A DNA stretch of 51,043 nucleotides from the IMG/VR virus record IMGVR_UViG_3300005337_000022, positions 1 through 51,043 of that record; one strand, 5' to 3'. A program made the translations under genes and the position numbers. Shown in pieces: positions 41,549 to 49,250 of the stretch (its first letter is position 1; each line of letters opens with the position of its first letter). Origin of the DNA: a virus. The notes under the pieces were generated by a model. The model searched no databases and was not told the origin of the DNA. It was given only the letters and a program-made list of their open reading frames with translations.

Positions 41549-42129
41549 GCCGGCACCTCCGGCGCGGGCGCCGCCGCGCCGCCGTCGTGCAGGTCGCGGC
41601 GCTCGTCGACCGGAACGTCGGCCTCCAGCGGCGCCGGCTGCGGGCCCTCCTCCAGGTGGTCCGGGACCTCGATCGGCTCCCTGCCCATCTCCGCGGCCGC
41701 GGCCTCCGAGACAGGCGCCCCCGGCTCCGTGAACACCGTCTCGCGCACGATCGCGCTCGGCGGATCGGCCACAGGCGCCGGGCTCTCCGGGGCCGTCGTC
41801 CACGCCTGCACGCTGAGGATCTCGTCGAGCCGCTGCCCGACCTCCTTCGCGATCTCCACCGCCACGTTCTCGAGCGGCGTCGACGCCGTCTGCGTGCCTA
41901 CCAGGGGCGCGTGCGCCACGATTAGCGCCTTGGCCTGCACCGCCCGCATCGCGGCCGTGATCGCGAACGCGAGGATCGCCACCGCGGCGCCCGCGAGCGT
42001 CCCCGTCGTCTGCTCGCTGCGATCGCCGGTCGCGTAGGCCACGATCGCCGTCGCCACGCCAGCCACCGTGAGGCCGACACCGACCTGCGTCGACAGCCCC
42101 ACCGGCACCTTCAGGTCTGCGGTCCTCAT
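41545..42129 (-). CDS. Holin candidate
   Basis: The 194-residue protein has two TM helices near the N-terminus (about 17-34 and 44-62) separated by a short loop, and a long acidic, Pro-rich cytoplasmic tail, a layout common in actinophage holins. It is directly before the endolysin with ATGA overlap. Confidence 0.7.
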   Translation of the reverse strand: MRTADLKVPVGLSTQVGVGLTVAGVATAIVAYATGDRSEQTTGTLAGAAVAILAFAITAAMRAVQAKALIVAHAPLVGTQTASTPLENVAVEIAKEVGQRLDEILSVQAWTTAPESPAPVADPPSAIVRETVFTEPGAPVSEAAAAEMGREPIEVPDHLEEGPQPAPLEADVPVDERRDLHDGGAAAPAPEVPA

Positions 42130-42329
42130 CGCTTCACCGCCGTGGTGCGCAGCCCGTCGATCTCGGCCGACAGGTCGGCCATGCGGTCCTCCGCTCGCTG
42201 CCTGGTGTGCGGGTCGCGACTCGCGGCCCGCGCCTCCAGGTGCTCGCGCTCCGCGTCTGCGAAGCGCTCGAGGTCCGCGCGGGGCGCCGAGAGATCGACG
42301 TCCGCGTACACCTGCCCTCGTGTGTCCAT
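42126..42329 (-). CDS. Small coiled-coil protein
   Basis: The 67-residue charged helical protein (ERFADAEREHLEARAASR) lies between terminase and holin. AAAGGAA lies upstream of the ATG at 42329. No family was recognised. Confidence 0.65.
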   Translation of the reverse strand: MDTRGQVYADVDLSAPRADLERFADAEREHLEARAASRDPHTRQRAEDRMADLSAEIDGLRTTAVKR

Positions 42330-42342
42330 GCCGCCGTTCCTT

Positions 42343-43914
42343 TCACCATCGAGCGTCGAGCAGGTCCGCCGTGTGCGAGGTCTGCGTGCGCCGCTCATCG
42401 TCGTCCGGTAGCACCGTACCGGGATCGCCCACCCGATCAAGGCCCTCATACCAGGCCATCACCGCCGTGTCGGCCCGGTCCGGCGAGTCAATCCCCCGCT
42501 TTTTCATCTCCTCCTTCGTCTCGAGCCGGATGCGCTTGCCCGCGTCCACACGCCACTTTGGTTGCTGAAGCTGAGCGGCGAGCAGGTCGTCGTCGGGGTC
42601 GAGATCCCACAGCCCGGCCTCGAGCGCCTCGCGGGCCATCCACCACGCCTCCGTCCGCCGGTTGACGAACCGCGTCGGCTCGAGCGCCTGCTCGCCACCC
42701 GAGAACGGCTTCACGTTGTAGCCCTTGCGCCGCAGCGGGTCGTACACGCCGTAGCCCAGGCCGACGACGTCGATCGTCGCCTCGATCGCGTCGGGCTCCG
42801 TCCCGCCCTGCAAGTCCAGCAGCGCGCGGAGCCGGCCCTGCGTCACCGTCAGGTCGGCGCCACGCCACGCCGCGGGCTCGCCGCGCAGCGGGTCCGGCTG
42901 GCCGCGCTCGTCGATCGCCGGCAGGTCCACCGGCAGCGTCACGAGCCGGATCACCCCGCCGCGGTTGCGGTAGATGCACGACTCGTCGGTGCCGTGACGC
43001 GCGACGTCGAGCGCGTAGCGGCCCCGCACGAGCCCCGGCAAGCTCCGCGCCTGCGCCTCGCGGATCATCCGCGGCGTGATGACGACGTCGTCGGCCACGT
43101 CGGGGAACTGGCCCAGGCCCTTCGACGTCCACATCGCCGACGTCGCGCCCCACGCCTTCTTCTGCGCCCGCTCCCACTCGTGGCCGGGGAGCATCTCGCG
43201 CAACTCCTCCGGCACGTACTCACCGGTGAAGTTCGGCGTCTCATAGATCGAGGTGTGGAAGACGTGCCAGCCCGACCCCGGCCGACAGACCTTCTCGAAC
43301 TGCGTCGTCGGGTCGTCGGGGTTGCCGATCGCGAGGATGCGCGCGGAGTCGTTCGTCAGCGCCGACATGGCCGCGTTCCACAGCCACCCCGGGACGCCCG
43401 TCGCCTCGTCGAGGATGAACAGGACATAGCGGCGATGGATGCCTTGGAACTGCGTCATCGCCTGCTGCGGATCGGCGTAGTCCTGCGGCTTGCGGCCGAA
43501 CGCGACGACCTGGCCGTCGATCTTCCACTCCGGCACCGCGGCGTCGGTCACGTGCCCCGGCAGGCCGGCGCGAGCGTGCGCCTTGCGGATCTCCGCCCAC
43601 AGGATCTTGCGGACCTGATCGCCCGACGGCGCCGTCGTGACGACGATCGCGTCGCCGATCGGATGCGCCGCGATCCACCACGCCGCCAGCCGCGACGCCG
43701 TGAACGACTTCCCCGGCCCGTGGCACGCCGCCCACGCCGTCATCCGGTGCTCGACGACCGACCGCATCACCGCCACCTGATGCGACCACGTGAACTCGCT
43801 CAGGTCGTCGTTCACGTAGGCGACCGGGTCGCGCGGGCGCGGCCGCTCAGCTTCGGGCGTCAGCTTGCGCTCGACGCGCTCTGCGATCCCGCGAGGGAGG
43901 ATGCCGCCGGCCAT
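42343..43914 (-). CDS. terL: Terminase large subunit
   Basis: The 523-residue protein has an ATPase domain with Walker A HGPGKS (65-70), Walker B FILDEA (166-171) and coupling motif AIGNP (195-199). The nuclease domain has acidic residues at Asp303 and Asp310 (ALDVARHGTD), IDVVGLG near 355 and a late DSPDRADTA. It drives DNA into the head. The ATG is a TGATG overlap with a zinc protein gene. Confidence 0.93.
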   Translation of the reverse strand: MAGGILPRGIAERVERKLTPEAERPRPRDPVAYVNDDLSEFTWSHQVAVMRSVVEHRMTAWAACHGPGKSFTASRLAAWWIAAHPIGDAIVVTTAPSGDQVRKILWAEIRKAHARAGLPGHVTDAAVPEWKIDGQVVAFGRKPQDYADPQQAMTQFQGIHRRYVLFILDEATGVPGWLWNAAMSALTNDSARILAIGNPDDPTTQFEKVCRPGSGWHVFHTSIYETPNFTGEYVPEELREMLPGHEWERAQKKAWGATSAMWTSKGLGQFPDVADDVVITPRMIREAQARSLPGLVRGRYALDVARHGTDESCIYRNRGGVIRLVTLPVDLPAIDERGQPDPLRGEPAAWRGADLTVTQGRLRALLDLQGGTEPDAIEATIDVVGLGYGVYDPLRRKGYNVKPFSGGEQALEPTRFVNRRTEAWWMAREALEAGLWDLDPDDDLLAAQLQQPKWRVDAGKRIRLETKEEMKKRGIDSPDRADTAVMAWYEGLDRVGDPGTVLPDDDERRTQTSHTADLLDARW

Positions 43915-44177
43915 CAGGCCCGGAGGCTAGACCGCTGCGCCGCGATCTGCGCCCGACGCTCAGCGGGCGTCATGCGCGCCCACCTCCGCCGGTGCGGCGA
44001 GCAGTCCGGGCACATCTTCGGCGGGCGGCCCGTCCGCGCCGGGCTCAGCGGGCCGCCGCATCGGATGCACGCCCCCCCCCCGCTCGGAGGAGTGCACGGG
44101 CAGGGCGCGCCGAGCGGCAGCGTCAGGTAGTCGACGCCGCAGCCGTAGCACTCGCCGACGACCCGGACGTCGGTCAC
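43914..44177 (-). CDS. Zinc-finger protein before the terminase
   Basis: The 87-residue protein has CYGC, CPC, CIRCGG and CPDC pairs, enough for two zinc sites, then a basic helix (HRRRWARMTPAERRAQ). It would bind nucleic acid. The GTG start overlaps the previous stop by GTGA. Confidence 0.7.
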   Translation of the reverse strand: MTDVRVVGECYGCGVDYLTLPLGAPCPCTPPSGGGACIRCGGPLSPARTGRPPKMCPDCSPHRRRWARMTPAERRAQIAAQRSSLRA

Positions 44178-44407
44178 GGGAGCCGGTCCAGCGACAGCGT
44201 CAGCGACCGCAGCCGCAGGACCGCGTCCCGACCCTTCGCCCCGTCCAGCGCCGTGCTGATCTCCTCCGCGAAGCCGTCGAGCGCGACGTCGATGCGCGTC
44301 TCGCCCTCGTCGTCGTCGATCAGCATGTCGACGTCGACGTCGAGCCGGCGGCGGATGCGCGTGCCGTCGTCGGTGACGACGTTCAGCACCATCTCGAAGT
44401 CGCTCAT
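44174..44407 (-). CDS. Small acidic hypothetical protein
   Basis: The 77-residue acidic protein has a strand-rich start (EMVLNVVTDDGTRIRRR) and a helical tail. No family was recognised. It starts by ATGA overlap. Confidence 0.65.
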   Translation of the reverse strand: MSDFEMVLNVVTDDGTRIRRRLDVDVDMLIDDDEGETRIDVALDGFAEEISTALDGAKGRDAVLRLRSLTLSLDRLP

Positions 44408-44691
44408 GGCAGGCCGCAGCCGCAGCGCGCCTGCGAGCCGTCCGCGCGCTGCTCAAGCGGGAGCCCGCACCACCGACACGGCGGCCCGACCGGCAGCCGA
44501 CGGATCTCGAGCGGCTCGATCGAGGAGGGCGGAGCGCCCGGAGCCGAACGGCTGACGACGAGCGTCGACCCGCGGCTGCGCATGTCGTCGACCAACCGCT
44601 GTATGAACGCCGCGCGGGTCATAGGCGCGTGCCGCGGTCGGCACGCGCTCGCCCGCAGGAGGTGGGTCACGTCGCGGGGCTCGTCGGTCAT
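44404..44691 (-). CDS. Small protein with zinc-type C-terminus
   Basis: The 95-residue protein ends CRWCGLPLEQRADGSQARCG, a likely zinc ribbon, after a basic helix MTRAAFIQRLVDDMRSRG. It starts by ATGA overlap. Confidence 0.65.
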   Translation of the reverse strand: MTDEPRDVTHLLRASACRPRHAPMTRAAFIQRLVDDMRSRGSTLVVSRSAPGAPPSSIEPLEIRRLPVGPPCRWCGLPLEQRADGSQARCGCGLP

Positions 44692-44975
44692 CGCAGCGCG
44701 ATCCCCGCGGCCCGCAGCCGCGCGTCGTGGCTCTGGCGCAGCGGCGCCCCGCTGTGCGCGCTCGACGCCCCGACGAAGCCCGCGGGCATCCGTCGGCAGC
44801 GCTGCCCGGCCGGCGCCGAGCACGTCGGGCACTCGACGCGCTCGTGCGCCGTCGCGACCCGCCGGTCAAGCGCCGCAGCCGCCGCGGCGAACCGCCGGGA
44901 CTCCGGGTCCTGCGGGCCGACGTCCATCCGCGCGTCGGTCACGGGCGGCAGCCATGAGCGGTCCCCCGCGGCCAT
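44688..44975 (-). CDS. Small zinc-binding protein (CxxC...C...H type)
   Basis: The 95-residue protein has CPTCSAPAGQRCRR then SSAHSGAPLRQSHDARL, an actinophage-style zinc finger. It starts by TGATG overlap. Function is unknown. Confidence 0.65.
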   Translation of the reverse strand: MAAGDRSWLPPVTDARMDVGPQDPESRRFAAAAAALDRRVATAHERVECPTCSAPAGQRCRRMPAGFVGASSAHSGAPLRQSHDARLRAAGIALR

Positions 44976-45226
44976 CACGCACGCTCCAGGGGGACGATCT
45001 CCGCGGCCGGGATGTGATGGCCGTTGACGACCATGAACGGCCGCCGCGCGTGCGGCCGCGACACCTGCTCGAGCCTGCCCTCGACGACCGTCAGCTGCGC
45101 CGGCCGAAGCGTCGGGTGGTCGTCCAGCGTTACCCGGACGCGCGTCGCCTCGCCGCCGTGGTCGGCGTTGGTGTAGCGCCGCGCGATCTCGCACATGCCC
45201 TCCGCGTCGACCGTCTGGAGCTTCAC
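44975..45226 (-). CDS. Small hypothetical protein
   Basis: The 83-residue protein has mixed alpha-beta pattern. The GTG start overlaps the previous stop by GTGA. No family was recognised. Confidence 0.6.
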   Translation of the reverse strand: MKLQTVDAEGMCEIARRYTNADHGGEATRVRVTLDDHPTLRPAQLTVVEGRLEQVSRPHARRPFMVVNGHHIPAAEIVPLERA

Positions 45227-45438
45227 GACGCCGCCTCCCGCAGGATGCGCTCAGCGGCCGCCGACGGCGTCTCGAGGTCGACGAGGATCGTCTGCTGCCC
45301 GCGCTCATCCTCCGGCCCGACCTTGACCACCGACCCGACGACCTCGTCGCGCGGCCCCGCGCCCAGGCCGAAGCCGACCAGCCGCAGCGACTCGCCCGCG
45401 ACCGGGATCACGAACGGCTGCCCGCGCCGCGCGTCCAT
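45223..45438 (-). CDS. Small beta-rich protein
   Basis: The 71-residue protein shows strands FVIPVAGESLRLVGFGLG and QTILVDLETPS. The ATG at 45438 gives TGATG overlap; GTG at 45441 is an alternative. No family was recognised. Confidence 0.6.
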   Translation of the reverse strand: MDARRGQPFVIPVAGESLRLVGFGLGAGPRDEVVGSVVKVGPEDERGQQTILVDLETPSAAAERILREAAS

Positions 45439-45680
45439 CACCGCGACCTCTTCCCGATCTCCGGCGCCCGGGTGTGCGCCCGCGCCACGAGATGCGCCCG
45501 CGGCACCCGCCACCGCTTTCCCTGCGCGTCGACCGCGAGCACCAGGCCGCTCGCGCCCTTCGACCCGCCGAGCCTGACCGGCGTCCCCTCCGCCAGCCCG
45601 TAGACCGTCGTCGGGCCGACGTACAAGTGCGTCAGCCGAACGTCGATCGGGTCCTGCCTGCGCCGCCGCCGCAGCTTCAC
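45438..45680 (-). CDS. Small basic SH3-like protein
   Basis: The 80-residue protein is basic at both ends (LRRRRRQD and KRSR) around a beta core (TPVRLGGSKGASGLVLAVDAQ). The GTG start overlaps by GTGA. A nucleic-acid role is possible. Confidence 0.6.
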   Translation of the reverse strand: MKLRRRRRQDPIDVRLTHLYVGPTTVYGLAEGTPVRLGGSKGASGLVLAVDAQGKRWRVPRAHLVARAHTRAPEIGKRSR

Positions 45681-45967
45681 CGCGTCACCTCCGAGTCGAT
45701 GTCCAAGCACGATCCCGCAGGAACCCGGTCGCCGTCAAGCTCCGGGACCGACACCCGCATGTTGCCGTCGATCAGCACCAGGCCCTTCCACAGCGGCAGC
45801 GGGTTGTCCTGCGCGTCGACCTCGTCGGCCGGATGGCGCTGGCCCTCCGGCACCGCGACGCGCGCGAGGTCGACCTCGTCGATCAGCGACCCGCACCACG
45901 CGCACCGGACGCGGACGACCGACCCGACCCGCAGCGTCGGGCCCGCGAGGTGCACGAGCCCGCTCAC
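45677..45967 (-). CDS. Small protein with one CxxCG pair
   Basis: The 96-residue beta-rich protein contains VRVRCAWCGSLIDEVDL. The GTG start overlaps the previous stop by GTGA. Function is unknown. Confidence 0.6.
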   Translation of the reverse strand: MSGLVHLAGPTLRVGSVVRVRCAWCGSLIDEVDLARVAVPEGQRHPADEVDAQDNPLPLWKGLVLIDGNMRVSVPELDGDRVPAGSCLDIDSEVTR

Positions 45968-46332
45968 AGCACGAGCGCGAAGAACCGCACGCGCGCCGCG
46001 TAGCGCGAGTCGCTGAGGGTGCACGTCGTCCGATGCGTCGTCGCCGTGTCGCCGTGGACCTCGCGGCGCCGGACCGTGACGCACCGCCAGCGGCCGTGAG
46101 GCGTCCGGCCCGTCGACCGCGGCCGCGCCTCGCCGTGGCGCGTGACGTTGTCGATCAGCGCGCCCGCCTCGACGCACGTGGTCGCACCGTCGTAGGACGC
46201 GGCGCTGTAGTCGCCGACGCCGACGTCGTCCGAGCAGACGTGCCCCAGGCTCGTCGACGTCGGCGCAGCCACGGCGGCGCCGGCCAGCGCGAACAGCAGG
46301 ATCATCGCCGCCAGCAGGACGCGGCGCCTCAT
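45964..46332 (-). CDS. Exported protein with signal peptide
   Basis: The 122-residue protein starts with a clear signal peptide (MRRRVLLAAMILLFALAGAAVAA, cleavage after AVAA). A mature domain with four cysteines follows (C near 35, 57, 83 and 103), suitable for disulfides outside the cell. Superinfection exclusion or wall modification is inference. It starts by ATGA overlap. Confidence 0.7.
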   Translation of the reverse strand: MRRRVLLAAMILLFALAGAAVAAPTSTSLGHVCSDDVGVGDYSAASYDGATTCVEAGALIDNVTRHGEARPRSTGRTPHGRWRCVTVRRREVHGDTATTHRTTCTLSDSRYAARVRFFALVL

Positions 46333-46712
46333 GCCGGCCACCACCGGGCGAGATCGCGATCGACACGCTCGAGGTGCGGAGCGCGCCCGGGGTCTTCGGG
46401 AGTGACGAGCATGACCACATGATCGCGCTTCACCGCGACGACCTCGCCGACGACGAGCCGCTGCAAGGCGACGAACCGGTCGCCCGGCATCACCGCCCAG
46501 CGCCGGAAGTCGTCGCGCAGCAGCACCAGGAACCGGCCGGGCCGCCACCGCAGCAGCAGCCACCACGTGGCCGGGCTCAACTCGCGCCAACGCCACACCT
46601 CGCCCTGCAACACCGCCGAGCCGTCACGGCGCCGCATCCGGGCCGTGACGCGCTCCCACGCGGCGCGCTCGCGACGCATCCGCCACAGCGCCACGCGCTG
46701 GCCGACGGTCAT
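46329..46712 (-). CDS. Trp/Arg-rich hypothetical protein
   Basis: The 127-residue basic protein is rich in Trp and Arg (ATWWLLLRWRPGRFLVLLRDD) and ends with DLARWWPA. It may touch the membrane. No family was recognised. It starts by ATGA overlap. Confidence 0.6.
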   Translation of the reverse strand: MTVGQRVALWRMRRERAAWERVTARMRRRDGSAVLQGEVWRWRELSPATWWLLLRWRPGRFLVLLRDDFRRWAVMPGDRFVALQRLVVGEVVAVKRDHVVMLVTPEDPGRAPHLERVDRDLARWWPA

Positions 46713-46969
46713 CGCGGCTCACCGCAGAACGGGCAGGGCGTCGACGCGAAGCTCTCCGTCTCGCACCACACCGACCGGCAGCTGCGGCAGCGACCGGGGC
46801 GCAGCAGCGGCCGGTCGCGTGGCGCGTAGGGGCCGCGCACGAGGCCCGGCGCCTGGCCCGGCTGACGACGGGCCGGCGGGGTGGCGGCCGGCCACGCGCC
46901 GGACTCGATCGCCCGCGCCCGCGCCGCGGCGACCTCGTCGACGACACGTCGCCGCTCGGCCGGCATCAT
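46709..46969 (-). CDS. Small zinc-ribbon protein
   Basis: The 86-residue protein ends with CRSCRSVWC and CPFCGEPR, a zinc ribbon, after a helix and a Pro/Arg linker. The start is the first of two adjacent ATGs, giving ATGA overlap. Confidence 0.65.
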   Translation of the reverse strand: MMPAERRRVVDEVAAARARAIESGAWPAATPPARRQPGQAPGLVRGPYAPRDRPLLRPGRCRSCRSVWCETESFASTPCPFCGEPR

Positions 46970-47181
46970 CCGGGCCACGTCAGCGTCGTGAGGTTGCCGG
47001 CGCCGAGCAGCGCCTCCACGCGGAACGCGGACACCGGCGGGAAACTCCGCCCGTCCTGCGTGTAGCGCAGCCACGCCTCCTCCGCGCCAGCATCACGGTC
47101 GCCGAACCACTCGCCGTCGGCGGCCTCGTACCCCGCGATGAACGCCGCGCGCTGGAGCCCCGCGAGCCCGTGCTCGGTCAT
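46966..47181 (-). CDS. Small hypothetical protein with AFIAGY motif
   Basis: The 71-residue protein contains RAAFIAGYEAADGEWF, like the gene at 7889..8092, and WLRYTQDG. It starts by ATGA overlap. Confidence 0.6.
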   Translation of the reverse strand: MTEHGLAGLQRAAFIAGYEAADGEWFGDRDAGAEEAWLRYTQDGRSFPPVSAFRVEALLGAGNLTTLTWPG

Positions 47182-47276
47182 CGCCGCCGCTCCCGCCACG
47201 CGCGCGCCCACTCGCGGGCCGCGTTGCCGAACAGGACGCCGAGCGCCAGCGCGAGCATGATCGCGAACGACGTCAT
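47178..47276 (-). CDS. Single-pass membrane micropeptide
   Basis: The 32-residue peptide has one TM segment (FAIMLALALGVLFGNAA) and a basic end REWARAWRERRR. It overlaps both neighbours by ATGA, supporting a real gene. Confidence 0.6.
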   Translation of the reverse strand: MTSFAIMLALALGVLFGNAAREWARAWRERRR

Positions 47277-47572
47277 CGCCGCACCCCGGGCTCGAACACG
47301 CGGACGTCCCACAGCTGGCACGCCGGCCGGTAGCGGTCGATCAGCTTGCGGATCTCGTCGAGGAGGCCGAGAGTCGCCGACGGCAGCAGCCGCACGGTGA
47401 CGACGACCGTTGCGGGCTCGCCGGGCGCGTCGATCTCGACCCACTCGACGGCGTCGAGCAGCAGCAGGACGTACGCCCACTCGCGCTCCGTGCGCGGCCC
47501 GACCGCGAACGGGGGCGGCTGCACCTTGCCGCGCGCCATGTCGGCCTTGACGTACAGCCCGGGGCCGGTCAT
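47273..47572 (-). CDS. Small hypothetical protein
   Basis: The 99-residue alpha-beta protein has strands ATVVVTVRLLPSA and a helix GLLDEIRKLIDRY. It starts by ATGA overlap. No family was recognised. Confidence 0.6.
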   Translation of the reverse strand: MTGPGLYVKADMARGKVQPPPFAVGPRTEREWAYVLLLLDAVEWVEIDAPGEPATVVVTVRLLPSATLGLLDEIRKLIDRYRPACQLWDVRVFEPGVRR

Positions 47573-47865
47573 TCGGCCGGCTCCCGGAACGTCGTGTCGG
47601 CGTTCATCGCAGCACGCACCCGGACGAAAATCGACTGCGCCTGCGCCCTGGTCGGCGCGGTCAGCCGGACCGCGCGGCCCTTCAGCGCCGCGTCCAGCAT
47701 GGCGCCGACGAGGGCGATCTCCTCGAGCGACAGCGCGAGATGCGGCCCGCGCATCGGGACCATGTGCTTCGACTGGTGCGCGTGCTGCTGGCCCTTCGTG
47801 CGCGCCGCGATGGCCTCCTCGACCGCGGTCGTCAGCCGGTCGGACGTCTGCTCGTCGAGGGCCAT
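47569..47865 (-). CDS. Small helical protein
   Basis: The 98-residue helical protein includes LALSLEEIALVGAMLDAAL. It follows the RHH gene by TGATG overlap. No family was recognised. Confidence 0.6.
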   Translation of the reverse strand: MALDEQTSDRLTTAVEEAIAARTKGQQHAHQSKHMVPMRGPHLALSLEEIALVGAMLDAALKGRAVRLTAPTRAQAQSIFVRVRAAMNADTTFREPAE

Positions 47866-48098
47866 CACTTGCTGCCCTTCGGCCGCGCCCGGACGTTCGC
47901 CCGCGCCTCCGCCGACGTCGGCTGCCGCGTCGCGACCTGCGACCGCACGGCCTGCACCCCGGCCGGCGTCGCGGACATCCCGCGCCGCAGCCGGTCGGCC
48001 ACGAACGTCGAGAACGGGACCATGCCCCGCGCCTCGTCGATCGCCGCAGCGAGATCGACCGGCAGCGAGATCGACCGCTTGACGACCGCCTCAGCCAT
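47865..48098 (-). CDS. Ribbon-helix-helix DNA-binding protein
   Basis: The 77-residue protein has an RHH domain at 5-40: a strand VVKRSISLPVDLA, a helix AAIDEARGM and a helix FSTFVADRLRRG, then a basic tail. RHH dimers act as repressors or antitoxins. With the unit promoter near 48410, self-regulation is plausible. It overlaps the previous gene by eight bases. Confidence 0.75.
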   Translation of the reverse strand: MAEAVVKRSISLPVDLAAAIDEARGMVPFSTFVADRLRRGMSATPAGVQAVRSQVATRQPTSAEARANVRARPKGSK

Positions 48099-48399
48099 GA
48101 TGCGTCGCCTGCAGCTTCCGCAGCCGCTGCACCTCGACATCCGAGACCGTCTCGCCGGCCAACCGCCGCAAGTACAGCGACCGCATACCGAGCCCGAGCC
48201 CTTCGGCCTCGAACGCCTCGTCCTGCAGCGCGTCCATCGCTGCAATGTGCTCCTCCCGCGCGATCGCCTCCAGCGCGGCGCGTCCATCCGCGATCGGCCG
48301 ATGCGCGCGGGCCAGGATCGGGCCAGCAGCGCGGATGTCTGCGGCCAAGCGCTGCCAGCGCGTCAGTGTGGGTAGTTCCGTGTTCGGGTTTTCGGGCAT
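48091..48399 (-). CDS. Helical protein, probably leaderless
   Basis: The 102-residue protein starts MPENPNTELPTL, where its first codons also contain the CCCGAACAC box. TACCGT lies seven bases before the ATG and there is no ribosome site. Its helices end with LRKLQATHHG. No family was recognised; it is first in the unit of small genes. Confidence 0.65.
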   Translation of the reverse strand: MPENPNTELPTLTRWQRLAADIRAAGPILARAHRPIADGRAALEAIAREEHIAAMDALQDEAFEAEGLGLGMRSLYLRRLAGETVSDVEVQRLRKLQATHHG

Positions 48400-48409
48400 A
48401 CCCGCCACG

Positions 48410-48434
48410 GTAGCACCAGTACACCCGGTGCTAC
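48410..48434 (-). promoter_or_regulatory. Divergent dyad, site F
   Basis: GTAGCACC and GGTGCTAC are exact inverted eight-base halves around nine bases. The end gives TGCTACCGT on the transcribed strand, a -10-like element seven bases before the ATG. The small terminase stop lies within it. Confidence 0.55.
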
Positions 48435-49027
48435 AAGTCGGACGCCGTGCCCTCCACGTCCCCGCCCGACTCCAGCTCGCCCAACCGAGCCCCGAACTCC
48501 CGAGCGAAGATCGTCCGCTGCGCCGCCGTCAGCCGCACCGCCGCGATGGCCGCCTCCGCCGCCGCGATGATCCTGTCCGCCGCCGCCTCCAGCGCCTTCA
48601 CCCGCCGCTCGTCGATGCCGGCATCCAGCGCCTTCTTCGCCATCTCGCCCTGCCGCACGATCGCGCGCTCCAGCCCCGAGATCAGCTCCGGCGACACCTC
48701 ACCCTCGACCCCGGCCAGCTGCAGCCGGTAGTACGCCGTCACGCCCCGCGACAGCCGGACCGCTTCGAGCATGACCTCGCCCGGATCGCCGTCGACCTCC
48801 GCGCCGAGCATCCCCCTGGAGAAGTCCCGCGCCGCCTCCAGGGCCGCGTGCTTGATCCCTGACGGCGTCGACCCGCCGTGGTTCTTGCAGTTGCCGTAGC
48901 CGGGATGCGACGTCGCCCAGCCCGCGCCGCGCCCGCACGCCCGACCCTTGCGGTTCGTCCCTCCGCACTGCCGCTTAGGCGCCCGCCCGCCACGGGTCGC
49001 CACCTCCATAGCCGCCGCCGGTGACAT
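48431..49027 (-). CDS. Candidate terminase small subunit
   Basis: The 198-residue protein has an N-terminal zinc-like unit (CGGTNRKGRACG...GNCKNHGGSTPSG), of the HGGxSTG type common in phages, then a long helical region. Position beside the HNH gene and upstream of TerL supports the small terminase role, though a block of small genes separates it from TerL. The ATG at 49027 is chosen; 49069 and 49009 are alternatives. Confidence 0.65.
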   Translation of the reverse strand: MSPAAAMEVATRGGRAPKRQCGGTNRKGRACGRGAGWATSHPGYGNCKNHGGSTPSGIKHAALEAARDFSRGMLGAEVDGDPGEVMLEAVRLSRGVTAYYRLQLAGVEGEVSPELISGLERAIVRQGEMAKKALDAGIDERRVKALEAAADRIIAAAEAAIAAVRLTAAQRTIFAREFGARLGELESGGDVEGTASDL

Positions 49028-49037
49028 GCCCGGCAGG

Positions 49038-49250
49038 CTACCGCCCCCGGCCACCACCGCCAGCGCCACGCCGAGCGCCCGCGTGGGTCTTCGCGCGTCG
49101 CTCCTGCTCGTCGGCGATCTCGGCCTGCAGGTTGAGGGCTTCGTCGAGGTGCATCTCTTGGCCTTCGCCGGTGGAGGTCGCTAGGCCGTTGTCGATCTCG
49201 GCGAGCTGTGCATCGGTGAACGCGAGCCAGCGGAGGGTGTCGGGGTTCAT
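49038..49250 (-). CDS. Small hypothetical protein
   Basis: The 70-residue protein has helices TDAQLAEIDNGL and EALNLQAEIADEQERR and a Gly/Arg tail. The ATG at 49250 gives ATGA overlap; 49259 is an alternative. Confidence 0.6.
   Translation of the reverse strand: MNPDTLRWLAFTDAQLAEIDNGLATSTGEGQEMHLDEALNLQAEIADEQERRAKTHAGARRGAGGGGRGR

Noticed and set aside
7889-47181. Homology between the two AFIAGY proteins (7889..8092 and 46966..47181)
   Set aside because: Only six to eight residues match and the rest differ; this is recorded as a motif, not as paralogy.
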